Source of the DNA: Alphaproteobacteria bacterium MarineAlpha11_Bin1
Lineage (GTDB): Bacteria; Pseudomonadota; Alphaproteobacteria; MPNO01; UBA830
DNA: 64,000 nucleotides
NCBI GenBank assembly: GCA_002937455.1
Contig: PTJZ01000008.1
Span: 1 to 64,000, forward strand
Direction of reading: 5' to 3'
Below, piece after piece: positions 1 through 8,582 of the stretch. Positions within the stretch are counted from its first letter, which is position 1; each line of letters begins with the position of its first letter. A program made the translations under genes and the position numbers. The notes beneath the pieces are model-generated. The model had not been told where the DNA came from. It did not search any database and worked only from the letters and a program-made list of their open reading frames with translations.

Positions 1-243
1 GAAGGAGACTCTGTCTGCCAACCTCGGTGCCCCAAGCACCAACATACCAAGCGTTTTTCAAGAACATAGGTTCGCTCCGCTTATTTCCGGCATCTAAAGG
101 ATAGAGTTTTTGTCAAAATGCCGCAAACACGCTCTAAAACGGTATAGACGGGCGTTCTCGCACTTTGGCTAATAATGAGCTGAGATGACTTCAGCGGGAA
201 GTGAAGGTCTATCAAAATTGCAGCTAACTTCGATGATGAATAG
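1..243. other. Non-coding left edge
   Basis: No open frame with coding character was recognised. A short inverted repeat (GGTGC/GCACC, near 26-40) is followed by a few T residues, but the stem is too weak to call a terminator. The stretch lies downstream of the dioxygenase operon and would carry its transcript end. Confidence 0.4.
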
Positions 244-732
244 TCAGATGTTATATATATCGATGGGTCCGACTATCCGGTCGTCATGAATGAAGATTTT
301 CTTTCGTACGATCTTCAGTCCACCCGACGACTTACGTAACGCAAATTCATAGAGTCCTCCCCGGGAAATTGAGCCACGCACTCTCGAATAACTTCGCACC
401 ATCCATGCAGCTGAGACGATAATAAGGTCATCCCTCTCACCCTGTGTTAGGACATTGGTCACCAAATGTGTGGTATGAGGAAGCGGATCGGTGGCATATG
501 AGTCTGTTCCCTCTATCCGAAATATACGGGCTTCGAGGCCAGCTCGATCCATATACATCAGGCTAACATCATTATCGGGATCGTCGGTCCATTCTTCGTC
601 ACCCACCATCGCTGGCGCCCAGTAGGTTGCATCCTCGGCATAAATCGATAGCCAATCGTCCCAGCGTCTATTGTCTAGATACCAGGCCTCTCGATAGAGG
701 AATTCAGCATACTCTTGGCTTAAAATAGTCAT
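244..732 (-). CDS. Aromatic-ring-hydroxylating dioxygenase, small (beta) subunit
   Basis: A 162-residue protein of the ring-hydroxylating dioxygenase beta family (SnoaL/NTF2-like fold), the structural partner of the Rieske alpha subunit in cytoplasmic alpha3beta3-type oxygenases. The N-terminal pattern EFLYREAWYLDNRRWDDWL followed by YAEDATYWAP is typical of the family. The ATG at 732 was chosen because it overlaps the alpha-subunit stop as ATGA, a classic coupled junction; a start 30 bases further upstream is open but would lie inside the alpha gene. It is the second gene of a two-gene minus-strand operon. No ferredoxin or reductase gene is adjacent, so electron transfer must come from elsewhere. 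The substrate is unknown; an aromatic acid is likely from the UbiD decarboxylase genes divergently placed upstream (inference). Confidence 0.85.
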   Translation of the reverse strand: MTILSQEYAEFLYREAWYLDNRRWDDWLSIYAEDATYWAPAMVGDEEWTDDPDNDVSLMYMDRAGLEARIFRIEGTDSYATDPLPHTTHLVTNVLTQGERDDLIIVSAAWMVRSYSRVRGSISRGGLYEFALRKSSGGLKIVRKKIFIHDDRIVGPIDIYNI

Positions 733-2045
733 ACGGAGAGGCGCGCCGCCCACTCCCGCCAAAATGCAAAGAATGGCGTTTCTACTTCCCGGCCCGGGTT
801 GCTGTTAACGGGCACAACGCCCAGTTCCTGTGCGGCCATGTCTGCGCCTTCAATAAGTGTTTTATGTCCAAGAGCAAGATCATTCCAACCGTCGTCCAGG
901 GCTTGGGAACCGGTATATCCTCCCTCCATAGCGCGTACGTCATCTGGGACAGCTAGGCTGGCAGGAAAAAAGAAATCCTCGTATTTCCGAATTCGGGCGC
1001 GGCGGGCATCAGAGGTTTCTCCTCTCGGCGCGACACACCAGGTTTCAATTTCAGTCACGCCTACGGCAATTGGTCGCCAGACGCGAATGCAGGTGGATGC
1101 GACATCGTTAAGTAGCAGGTTCGGGAAAATCGTGACCGTTCTACCCCGTTCCAACATCCATTTCACCTTTCCTTTGGAATACTTCCGGAGCAGTGCCTCG
1201 CGTTGCGGCCATGACGGTCCTGCTGCAGGATTCCCGCGATCGGCCCAGTTGATCATGTGACCATTACCAACGTCGTAGCCGCCAGAATTGATCTTCTCAA
1301 GGCTGAGAATTCGGCTTGCCTCGGTCTTCGCCATACCCTCCTTCCCATCGGGTGTCAGTGTTTCCCGATAACCTACAGTCGTCGCAAAATTCCGATGAAC
1401 AGTCGCAACGTGGTAACCATCCGTCGAATTTTCGGTCTGTAGCTTCCAATTAGCCTCCATCATGTAGCGGCTTTCGCCCCGCAAAACTTCCATACCGTCA
1501 GGCGCTTGGTCAGCGATTAGATCTATGAAAGACATTGCACCTCCGAGGAAATCCTCCAGCGGTGGTGCTTTCGGGTCTGTGCACCCGAATAGAAACCCTT
1601 TATAGGACGAGAATTGTTCAATCGGACGTAGGGCGGTACCCATTCGATTAAGATCGGCAGGCCGGTATGCTTCTTTACCACCACGGACTAAGGTACAATC
1701 GCCCTCGGCGTTAAAACACCAGCCATGATAACGGCATTTAATTGTCTTTGTGTTTCCGGATAAGCGCCCGGTTAACTTTGAGCCGCGATGACTGCAGGCA
1801 TCGTAAAAACATCTGATTATACTGTCGCCACCTCGGATTATGAATACTGGATAGGTGCCCAAACGCGTCGCAACAAAATCTCCGTGCTCCGGCACCTGAC
1901 TTTCATGGGCAATATAAAGCCAGCAACGATTAAAGATGCATTCAATTTCTCTTTCGAATGTTTCAGGGTCAGTAAACGCGGCCCGTCTCACGCGAAAAAC
2001 ATTTTCCTGCGGTCTATCGTCGATCATTTGATATTTAGACGCCAT
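729..2045 (-). CDS. Rieske-type aromatic ring-hydroxylating dioxygenase, large (alpha) subunit
   Basis: A 438-residue catalytic subunit of a Rieske non-haem iron oxygenase, which would dihydroxylate or demethylate an aromatic substrate using O2. The N-terminal Rieske [2Fe-2S] site is visible as C84-x-H86 and C104-x2-H107. The C-terminal catalytic domain shows the bridging aspartate and iron histidines in NSTDGYHVATVH (D209, H212, H217). The length is normal for the family. The gene starts with ATG at 2045, facing a 300-bp divergent region, and runs into the beta subunit with a 4-bp overlap. Reductase and ferredoxin genes are absent from this end of the window. Residues deciding the substrate cannot be read from sequence alone; neighbouring decarboxylases suggest aromatic carboxylate metabolism (inference). 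Confidence 0.9.
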   Translation of the reverse strand: MASKYQMIDDRPQENVFRVRRAAFTDPETFEREIECIFNRCWLYIAHESQVPEHGDFVATRLGTYPVFIIRGGDSIIRCFYDACSHRGSKLTGRLSGNTKTIKCRYHGWCFNAEGDCTLVRGGKEAYRPADLNRMGTALRPIEQFSSYKGFLFGCTDPKAPPLEDFLGGAMSFIDLIADQAPDGMEVLRGESRYMMEANWKLQTENSTDGYHVATVHRNFATTVGYRETLTPDGKEGMAKTEASRILSLEKINSGGYDVGNGHMINWADRGNPAAGPSWPQREALLRKYSKGKVKWMLERGRTVTIFPNLLLNDVASTCIRVWRPIAVGVTEIETWCVAPRGETSDARRARIRKYEDFFFPASLAVPDDVRAMEGGYTGSQALDDGWNDLALGHKTLIEGADMAAQELGVVPVNSNPGREVETPFFAFWREWAARLSV

Positions 2046-2346
2046 AACCCGCCTGCGTAAAATTGCCTACCATCGTTTGCTCATGGCAGGTAGCGAGTCA
2101 AGATATCATCAACCAATCTCAGGTCTACCGGGACATATGAAAGTGGTCGATAGATTCTCCCTGTTCCTTCTAATCTGATAGCTAGGTATGTGATAACCCC
2201 TCAATTCTATTTTACCGCGTCGACCTCAATGCAAGCATCTTATTACCGCATGAGCCCATGTCTGAAGTGAATATCGCTGCGCTGGTATCCTCCCCGGATT
2301 AACGCTAAACCTCAACAATAAAGGTTCAGAGCTTTGGGAGAGTTTA
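2046..2346. promoter_or_regulatory. Divergent intergenic region between dioxygenase and UbiD genes
   Basis: About 300 bp separating the minus-strand dioxygenase operon from the plus-strand UbiD genes, so it must hold promoters for both. Weak inverted repeats are present (CTACC/GGTAG near 2067-2094 and AACCT/AGGTT near 2311-2329), but no clear operator or sigma-70 pair was found. A GGGAG ribosome site precedes the ATG at 2347. Confidence 0.4.
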
Positions 2347-3894
2347 ATGAGTAGTTCCGGAATATCACGCGGGCCGGCAGTCTTTGGGGACATTCGTGGC
2401 TGGATCGAAGCATTACGCGACGCTGAAGAATTAGAAGAGATCAAGGGCGAAGTCGACTGGGACGTAGAGCTAGGTAATATAATTCGTGTGATGCAGGGAA
2501 GCGGCGACGGGCCGGCATTTCTATTTTCGAATATTAAGGATTATAATGGCCCCGAAACCCTGTGTTCTCGGATTTTCACAGGTGGCCATGCGAGCTATTC
2601 GCGGATCGCAATGATGTTTGGGCTACCACAAGACACACCAGCGCGAGAATTAGTCAGTATATGTAGAACTATATTCCAAGAGCGAATTGAACCGCGGACG
2701 GTCAAGCATGGCCCGGTGAAAGACAACATAATTACTGGAGACGATATTGATCTCTTAAAATTTCCAGTGCCAAAGTGGAATCGGCTGGATGGCGGCCGTT
2801 ATGTCCTTACCTATGCTGGCTGTGTTACCAAAGACCCCGATACAGATGTCCATAACGTGGGTATCTATCGCGGGATGGTCGGTGGTCCTGCAGAGATTCC
2901 TGTCCTCTTATGGAGAGCGCAGCACTGGGGCGGTCATTTTTCAAAACACCAGCAATCGGGTAGCGAGATGCCGGTCGCCTACGTGATAGGGTGGGAACCC
3001 GCACTTGGCTTCACCGCCGGTGCGCCTGTACCGCGTAGTATTTCAGAATACGATGTCATGGGCGCGATACGGGGTGAACCAGTTGATCTTGTTGATTGCG
3101 AGACAGTCCCATTGAAGGTGCCCGCCTCCGCCGAAATCGTAATCGAGGGGTGGATATCAACTGATCCGTCGACATTTACAGAAGAAGGTCCATACGCCGA
3201 ATTCACCGGCTTTTACGCTCCGGAACGATCAAAAAAACATACTACGCGGGTAACAGCGATTATGCACCGTGACGATCCTATTTTCCGAGGAACCGTGGAA
3301 GGCGCTATCCCCGGAAGCATCGGGGAAAATCCGATTATGAGTTCTATCCATCGGTCTGCAGTCGCTTGGAACGCACTAGAAAGCGCTGGAGTTCCCGGCG
3401 TAGTGGATGTATTCGGCCATCCGATACAGGCAGCCGTCAATCTGAACGTCTCTATAAATCAGACATATCGTGGTCAGGCAAAACAGGTTGCCGCTGCCCT
3501 TTGGGGAGATTCTTCCTCCCACGTTCGATACAAGCATGTAACGGTCGTTGACGAAGATATTGATGTACATGATTACGAGGCCGTTGATTGGGCGTATGCT
3601 TGGCGGGTCCATGCCGGCGAGGGAGATATCCTGATCTATCCGGCCAACTGGGGTGCCGGTCTAGACCCCAGCGTTAGACGACGCGACGCAAATGTTCATC
3701 TTTTTGGGACTGGAAAGTGGTCTCGTGTCTTAACTGATGCGACTATCAACCTTGATTATGAGCCAGAAAGAGGCGGACAGCGATATCCCCCGACGGTTCG
3801 CCCTTCAGATGAGGACATTGCGTCGATTGAAGGCCGGATGGAAACATTGCAACTAAGTGGGAAGTGGAAGCCACGTCTCTCTTCCGACACATAA
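2347..3894 (+). CDS. UbiD-family (prenylated-FMN) decarboxylase, copy 1
   Basis: A 515-residue UbiD-family protein. The family uses prenylated FMN, made by a UbiX-type enzyme, for reversible decarboxylation of aromatic or alpha,beta-unsaturated acids in the cytoplasm. The conserved catalytic set is visible: Arg175 in the GIYRGM motif, and Glu280 and Glu285 in EGPYAEFTG, matching the Arg-Glu-Glu network of characterised members. The ATG at 2347 follows a GGGAG site at good spacing. It is the first of two tandem paralogues of the same length, separated by 146 bp, and is divergent from a Rieske dioxygenase. No UbiX gene lies in the window. The substrate is not predictable; it is more likely a catabolic aromatic acid decarboxylase than the ubiquinone enzyme because it is duplicated and sits in a catabolic context (inference). 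Confidence 0.88.
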   Translation: MSSSGISRGPAVFGDIRGWIEALRDAEELEEIKGEVDWDVELGNIIRVMQGSGDGPAFLFSNIKDYNGPETLCSRIFTGGHASYSRIAMMFGLPQDTPARELVSICRTIFQERIEPRTVKHGPVKDNIITGDDIDLLKFPVPKWNRLDGGRYVLTYAGCVTKDPDTDVHNVGIYRGMVGGPAEIPVLLWRAQHWGGHFSKHQQSGSEMPVAYVIGWEPALGFTAGAPVPRSISEYDVMGAIRGEPVDLVDCETVPLKVPASAEIVIEGWISTDPSTFTEEGPYAEFTGFYAPERSKKHTTRVTAIMHRDDPIFRGTVEGAIPGSIGENPIMSSIHRSAVAWNALESAGVPGVVDVFGHPIQAAVNLNVSINQTYRGQAKQVAAALWGDSSSHVRYKHVTVVDEDIDVHDYEAVDWAYAWRVHAGEGDILIYPANWGAGLDPSVRRRDANVHLFGTGKWSRVLTDATINLDYEPERGGQRYPPTVRPSDEDIASIEGRMETLQLSGKWKPRLSSDT

Positions 3895-3898
3895 TTGT

Positions 3899-3917
3899 CC
3901 ATGCAGTACTTGCATGG
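3899..3917. repeat. Perfect 7-bp inverted repeat between the two UbiD genes
   Basis: CCATGCA-gtact-TGCATGG lies four bases after the stop of the first UbiD gene. It can form a short hairpin in the mRNA but has no T-tract, so it is more likely an mRNA-processing or protein-binding element than a terminator. The role is unproven. Confidence 0.4.
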
Positions 3918-4040
3918 GGTCATGAAAGGCCAACGATTGACTAAGATAGCCGCGATCGCGAAAACCTCAGAATTATATGATTTATGGCGTCTCTGCCAAA
4001 TGAGTTAGCTTAAATTCAGACAGACAGAACGGAGCGTAAA

Positions 4041-5588
4041 ATGTCTAATCAAGTCGGTGCTATGCATAACAAAATCGTCCCTCGTCAGTTTGGCGATTTG
4101 AGGGGGTGGATTGATGCTCTCCGCGATGAGGGCGAGCTGCAAGAAATCGATGTTGAGGTGGATTGGGATTGTGAACTGGGTACAGTCGCACGGAAGACCT
4201 TTGGTCAGGGTAACGGTCCCGCGTTGCTATTTAATAATATTACTGGCTACGGCGAAGGCGACGACGTTTATTCTCGAAAGGTTTTCACCGGTGGGCTGTC
4301 AAATTACAAACGCGTCGCGATGATGTTAGGCCTGCCAAAAGACGCACCCGTTCGCGATCTGGTTCTGGCGACACGACACTTTCTACAGCAACGTGTGGAA
4401 CCAGTTGAGGTAAAAGAAGGAAAGGTCAAAGAGAACATTGTCACGGGCGACGATATAGACATCTATAAAGTGCCCGTGCCGCGTTGGCACCGAGAGGATG
4501 GGGGCCGCTACATCAATACCTATCAAGCTACCATTACCATGGACCCAGATACAGGGCAGCACAATCTCGGCATATACCGCGGTATGTTGGGACAGAAGGA
4601 CACGCTGCCAGTCTTACTTTGGCGCGCCCAGAACTGGGGAGTTCACTTCCAAAAATGGGCGGACCGGGGAATGAAGATGCCCGTAGCCCATGTATATGGC
4701 TGGGAACCATCATTACCCTATTGCGCTTCAGCTCCGATCCCAACAGGGGTGTCGGAGTACGAGGTTATGGGCGCGATCCGCGGCGCTCCCGTAGAACTTA
4801 TAAAATGCGAGACTAGCGACCTGATGGTACCCGCTAATTGTGAGATGGTTATAGAAGGCTTCATTGACCCAGACCCAGAAACCTTCGAAATGGAGGGACC
4901 TTTCGGAGAATACACTGGGTATTTCGGAGGTGATCAGGGACCGAAGCACGTTACCAAGGTAACTTCTGTGTCGTATCGTAATGACTCTATTCATCGCGGG
5001 ACGCTGGAGGGCACTCTTCCCAAGATGCTTAACGAGAATTCTATTACGAGTTCAGTCCAACGGGCAGGCGTCGCCTGGAACGTGCTAGAACGCGCCGGCG
5101 TACCGGGTATCACAGATGTGCATTGCCCAGCCGCTAATAACGGAACTACCCTGATGATACAGATGAATCAGACTTATCGCGGTCAAGCGAAGCAGGCCGC
5201 CGCCGCTGTCTGGGGGTCAAACTCTGCCCATCTCAGATACAAGAATATTTGGGTAGTAGACGATGACATCGATATCCACGATTACGCTTCGATGGATTGG
5301 GCATTCGCCTATCGCGTAAATGCTGCAGAGGATGATATCGTCTTTTTCCCGGGGTCTTTCGGTTCACTTCTCGACCCCTCAACGAGGCTGCGTGACCGAG
5401 ATCCTATGAAGTTTGGTACCGGCAAATGGTGCCGCGTACTGATTGATGCCACTATTAACCTGGATTTTGATTTAGAAGATCAATACGACGGCGAGCGCTA
5501 TCCAAAGACCGTTCATCCTCATAAGGAAGATATGGATAAAGTAGTTTCTCGGTGGGAGGAGTACGGTTTCCCCGAGGAAAATAAGTAA
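4041..5588 (+). CDS. UbiD-family (prenylated-FMN) decarboxylase, copy 2
   Basis: A second 515-residue UbiD-family decarboxylase, clearly paralogous to the preceding gene, with shared blocks such as ALRDEGELQEI, VTGDDIDIYKVPVP, NLGIYRGM and MNQTYRGQAKQ. The catalytic residues are conserved as Arg180 and Glu285/Glu290 (EGPFGEYTG). The ATG at 4041 is preceded by GGAGCG. The 146-bp gap from copy 1 holds a hairpin, so the two may be co-transcribed or separately tuned. The convergent tadA gene follows after 17 bp. The copies could act as separate enzymes with different substrates, or as two polypeptides of one complex, as seen in some UbiD-type carboxylases; the sequence does not decide. Confidence 0.88.
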   Translation: MSNQVGAMHNKIVPRQFGDLRGWIDALRDEGELQEIDVEVDWDCELGTVARKTFGQGNGPALLFNNITGYGEGDDVYSRKVFTGGLSNYKRVAMMLGLPKDAPVRDLVLATRHFLQQRVEPVEVKEGKVKENIVTGDDIDIYKVPVPRWHREDGGRYINTYQATITMDPDTGQHNLGIYRGMLGQKDTLPVLLWRAQNWGVHFQKWADRGMKMPVAHVYGWEPSLPYCASAPIPTGVSEYEVMGAIRGAPVELIKCETSDLMVPANCEMVIEGFIDPDPETFEMEGPFGEYTGYFGGDQGPKHVTKVTSVSYRNDSIHRGTLEGTLPKMLNENSITSSVQRAGVAWNVLERAGVPGITDVHCPAANNGTTLMIQMNQTYRGQAKQAAAAVWGSNSAHLRYKNIWVVDDDIDIHDYASMDWAFAYRVNAAEDDIVFFPGSFGSLLDPSTRLRDRDPMKFGTGKWCRVLIDATINLDFDLEDQYDGERYPKTVHPHKEDMDKVVSRWEEYGFPEENK

Positions 5589-5605
5589 TCTGACGTATCA
5601 CCGGG

Positions 5606-6076
5606 TCAACGACGTTTGGCGAAGAATGATTTTAGTAATTTGGCGGCATCTACCTCTCGGATGCCGCCGTAGACCTCGGGACGGTGATGACAGGTTTTTT
5701 GATCAAATATCCGCGCACCATTCTCGACGCCCCCGCTCTTATGGTCTAATGCACCGAAGTAAAGTCGGCGAATTCGAGCAAAGGAAATTGCCGCGGCGCA
5801 CATTGGACATGGTTCGAGGTTGACGTAAAGATCACATGTCCCCAGACGTTTCTCTCTAATAATCTCAGTTGCCGATTTGATTGCCACCATCTCAGCGTGG
5901 GCTGTTGGATCTTTCCACTCCTCAACCCGGTTTCCTTCACTTGCGACGATTGTTTTTGAGCGCCAGTCAACAATTACGCAACCAACTGGCACTTCCCCCC
6001 TATCGGCAGATCGCCGGGCCTCCTGCAAGGCAATCTCCATGAAATTGATGTGAGCCGATAGGCCTCCCGATGTCAT
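5606..6076 (-). CDS. tadA: tRNA adenosine(34) deaminase
   Basis: A 156-residue cytidine/adenosine deaminase-fold enzyme that converts A34 to inosine in tRNA-Arg(ACG). The zinc site is visible: H60-A-E62 with the proton-shuttle glutamate, and P-C90-PM-C93, in the order expected for TadA. The ATG at 6076 gives the usual TadA length and is preceded by AAGGAGG, although the spacing (about 14 nt) is long; an upstream in-frame TTG at 6130 would add an unusual 18-residue lysine/leucine-rich extension. The gene is monocistronic, convergent with the UbiD gene and divergent from the next gene. Some guanine-deaminase-like relatives share the fold, but the motifs and length favour TadA. Confidence 0.85.
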   Translation of the reverse strand: MTSGGLSAHINFMEIALQEARRSADRGEVPVGCVIVDWRSKTIVASEGNRVEEWKDPTAHAEMVAIKSATEIIREKRLGTCDLYVNLEPCPMCAAAISFARIRRLYFGALDHKSGGVENGARIFDQKTCHHRPEVYGGIREVDAAKLLKSFFAKRR

Positions 6077-6522
6077 CTTACCAAGGTCTTCCTCCTTAAA
6101 CAGAAGGTCAAGATATAAGTATTTTTTCAATCGTGGTTGAATAATTTCAATCTTGATTATAATCGGTCGGTGCTGTCTATTCCTGAGCTTAAAAACTCGT
6201 ATTTTCAGTATCTCATAGAAACAAATACGGATTTATTAAAAACAATTCCGAGATTTCTATTACCGACTGTTTCACGCTTTTATAAATCACGACTACTATC
6301 TGGAAAAAATAAAAAGGATTTCTCCCGGTGAATCTGATCATTGCGGTCATAGAAAACCGACGCTGGCTCTGACCATGCAACGGACTACCGGAGCATGGTA
6401 TGGCTTTCAAGATTCATTATAATCTTCCCGGATGGTAATTATTTTACCGAGATGCCTTCGGCTGTTGCGATCTGTAATTTGGGGAAACTGGTGCATATTG
6501 TGCTCACTGATGGGACCATGGG
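6077..6522. other. AT-rich intergenic stretch with a possible small ORF
   Basis: About 450 bp between tadA and the amidotransferase-like gene, unusually AT-rich to about 6330. A short frame, 6395-6526 on the plus strand (43 residues from ATG), ends in TGA that overlaps the next gene's ATG (ATGA). It has no convincing ribosome site and no recognised homology, so it is only a candidate leader peptide or decayed gene. A TATAAT at about 6158-6163 preceded by TTGAAT at about 15-bp spacing could be a promoter. Confidence 0.3.
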
Positions 6523-7245
6523 ATGAACCCTCCAGCGATAGGTATTACACTAGACTCAGAAGATCCTGGTGGTTATTCAAAATTCCGCTGGTACGCTGCT
6601 CGCGAAAATTATGGATCCGCCGTCAGCTCTGCAGGAGGACTACCGGTAATGCTCCCCCACGAAATAGACCAAATCGATAGATATCTTGATCTGGTCTCCG
6701 GGGTGTTGATTACAGGTGGTGCTTTTGATGTTGATCCCGCACTTTTTGGTGTTTCTTCAAAACACCCATCGGTCGTTTTAAAAACACACCGGACGGAATT
6801 TGAATGGGGTATAACTGAGGGAGCGCTCTCCCGAAACATACCGATTCTGGGTATTTGCGGAGGCCAACAACTACTCAATGTTGTCCTCGGTGGTACCTTA
6901 ATACAGCACATACCGGACGAGATAGAAAACCCTCTGGCACATGAGCAGCCGAATCCACGGGATGAAGTAGGTCATGATATTAAGGTTCTTGAAAATACCC
7001 TACTTCACCGTATTACCGGAAACACCGATCTGTCAGTGAATTCAGCCCATCATCAAGCAGTCAAAGACGTGGCGAGAAACGTCACTATAAACGCTATTGC
7101 GACAGACGGGGTTATCGAGGGTATTGAATCTGCGGCATACGAATTTTGTCTTGGCGTTCAGTGGCATCCCGAGTTCTCCATAAATCCCGCGGACGCTCAG
7201 ATATTCAAAGCTTTTACCAACGCTGCAGCTAACTACAATGATTGA
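6523..7245 (+). CDS. Class I glutamine-amidotransferase-like hydrolase (PuuD/gamma-glutamyl-GABA hydrolase family)
   Basis: A 240-residue protein of the peptidase C26 type, whose characterised members hydrolyse gamma-glutamyl-gamma-aminobutyrate and related gamma-glutamyl compounds. The nucleophile Cys112 sits in GICGGQQLLNV, where most relatives have GICRGxQ, and the catalytic His215/Glu217 lie in QWHPE. It stands alone without an attached synthase domain. The ATG at 6523 was chosen from the typical N-terminal strand (PPAIGITL). The gene overlaps rluB by 8 bp, so it is co-transcribed with a ribosome-modification gene, and is a neighbour of rsmD. The real substrate is unknown. Confidence 0.75.
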   Translation: MNPPAIGITLDSEDPGGYSKFRWYAARENYGSAVSSAGGLPVMLPHEIDQIDRYLDLVSGVLITGGAFDVDPALFGVSSKHPSVVLKTHRTEFEWGITEGALSRNIPILGICGGQQLLNVVLGGTLIQHIPDEIENPLAHEQPNPRDEVGHDIKVLENTLLHRITGNTDLSVNSAHHQAVKDVARNVTINAIATDGVIEGIESAAYEFCLGVQWHPEFSINPADAQIFKAFTNAAANYND

Positions 7246-7993
7246 AAAATCTGATCAGCGGATAGCCAAAAGACTCTCCAGAGCCGGTGTCTGTTCGCGT
7301 CGAGAAGCCGAACGCTGGATCAGAGAAGGCAGGATTTCCGTCGATGGCAGAGAGGTTTCAAAGCCCGGCACGCTAGTCACGGAAAAATCAATCATACGTG
7401 TAGACGGAAAAACTGTGGCCGCACCTCAGGCCACTCGTCTTTGGCGTTATCACAAACCTCCCGGCTTAATCTGCACCAACAACGACCCCAACGGACGTAG
7501 CACGATCTATGACCGGCTTCCCGATTCTCTACCTCGTGTGATGAGTGTTGGTCGGTTGGATTTCGACTCAGAAGGTTTGTTGTTGCTTACCAATGATGGA
7601 AGTCTGGCTCGCCATCTTGAGTTACCCGAAACTGGCTGGACACGGCGATATCGGGTGAGGATGTTTGGGATTCCCGACGAAAAAGATATTGCTGCGCTCA
7701 AGAAAGGTATTGTGATAGAAGGTACGAAATACGGTGCGATTGAAGCTGTTTTAGACAGCAAAAAAGGCGCGAATGCATGGTTGACGGTATCTCTCCGAGA
7801 AGGAAAAAATCGGGAGCTCCGAAAGGTATTCAACCACCTCGGGTATAAAGTGAGCCGGCTTATTAGAACATCTTACGGCCCATTCCAGCTTGGAAAACTG
7901 GATCGTGGTGGCGTTGAAGGGGTGCCGAAACGAGTTCTCAAAGATCAAATCAGGGCAGGGCTTTTTAATGCGGATTATCGCCGGCAAGCATAG
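7238..7993 (+). CDS. rluB: 23S rRNA pseudouridine synthase (RluB/RsuA family)
   Basis: A 251-residue pseudouridine synthase that isomerises a uridine in rRNA. An N-terminal S4 RNA-binding domain (residues about 7-60, KRLSRAGVCSRREAERWI) precedes the RsuA-type catalytic domain with Asp108 in VGRLDFDSEGLLLLTNDG. The C-terminal motif EGKNRELRKVF is typical of RluB/RluE/RluF enzymes. The start at ATG 7238 overlaps the end of the upstream gene by 8 bp and its own end overlaps rsmD by 26 bp, indicating one operon. RluB (U2605 of 23S) is the likeliest assignment from the S4 domain and the RNA-modification neighbour; RsuA or RluF cannot be fully excluded. Confidence 0.85.
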   Translation: MIEKSDQRIAKRLSRAGVCSRREAERWIREGRISVDGREVSKPGTLVTEKSIIRVDGKTVAAPQATRLWRYHKPPGLICTNNDPNGRSTIYDRLPDSLPRVMSVGRLDFDSEGLLLLTNDGSLARHLELPETGWTRRYRVRMFGIPDEKDIAALKKGIVIEGTKYGAIEAVLDSKKGANAWLTVSLREGKNRELRKVFNHLGYKVSRLIRTSYGPFQLGKLDRGGVEGVPKRVLKDQIRAGLFNADYRRQA

Positions 7994-8540
7994 AGGCCGA
8001 CAAATCGTCGCGCCCGAAGGAATGGAGATCCGGCCTACTTCGGATAGGGTTCGAGAGGGTGTATTCAATATCCTCGAACATCGAGACCTTGGAATTGGCG
8101 GCAAATCGGCTTTGGTAGGTACACGAGTTCTCGACGCATTCTGCGGAACCGGCGCCTTCGGTCTGGAGGCCCTTAGCCGCGGTGCCGAACATTCTACCTT
8201 CCTAGATATCAGCAATACGGCACTAGATCTATGCCGACAGAACATAGTAGCGCTAAATGAAGGAGTCCGAACCGATCTACTTCGGACAGACTGTCTTAAA
8301 TCTATTTATCCCGCGGAACCTTGCGGTCTAGTATTTATGGACCCACCCTATAGTAAAAATTTGGCCCAACCCGCCTTGCTGAATCTGGGATACCGCGGCT
8401 GGATTGCCGACAAAGCGGTTTGCATCGTCGAAAGCGGACCAGACGAGATACTCAATATGGGATATGCCTTTATACTTTTAGAAGACAGGAAGTATGGCAG
8501 AACACGCATCAGAATATTCCTATACAATGAGAATAACTGA
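7968..8540 (+). CDS. rsmD: 16S rRNA (guanine(966)-N2)-methyltransferase
   Basis: A 190-residue SAM-dependent methyltransferase that modifies G966 of 16S rRNA in the small subunit. The N-terminus MRIIAGKHRGRQI followed by RPTSDRVREGVFNIL is highly characteristic of RsmD. The SAM-binding motif is DAFCGTGAFGLEALSRGA and the catalytic N-methylase motif is DPPY. The ATG at 7968 was chosen because this conserved N-terminus starts there; the open frame extends further upstream into rluB. The gene is the last of the plus-strand operon and converges on mutL with a 42-bp gap, in which I see no strong terminator. Confidence 0.92.
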   Translation: MRIIAGKHRGRQIVAPEGMEIRPTSDRVREGVFNILEHRDLGIGGKSALVGTRVLDAFCGTGAFGLEALSRGAEHSTFLDISNTALDLCRQNIVALNEGVRTDLLRTDCLKSIYPAEPCGLVFMDPPYSKNLAQPALLNLGYRGWIADKAVCIVESGPDEILNMGYAFILLEDRKYGRTRIRIFLYNENN

Positions 8541-8582
8541 CCCTTTAGAACTCATTTACGGATTGTACATAGGTTGTATGGC

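Noticed and set aside
6137..6331. AT-rich 64-codon frame starting at TTG
   Set aside because: No ribosome site, low-complexity AT-rich codons and no recognised domain.
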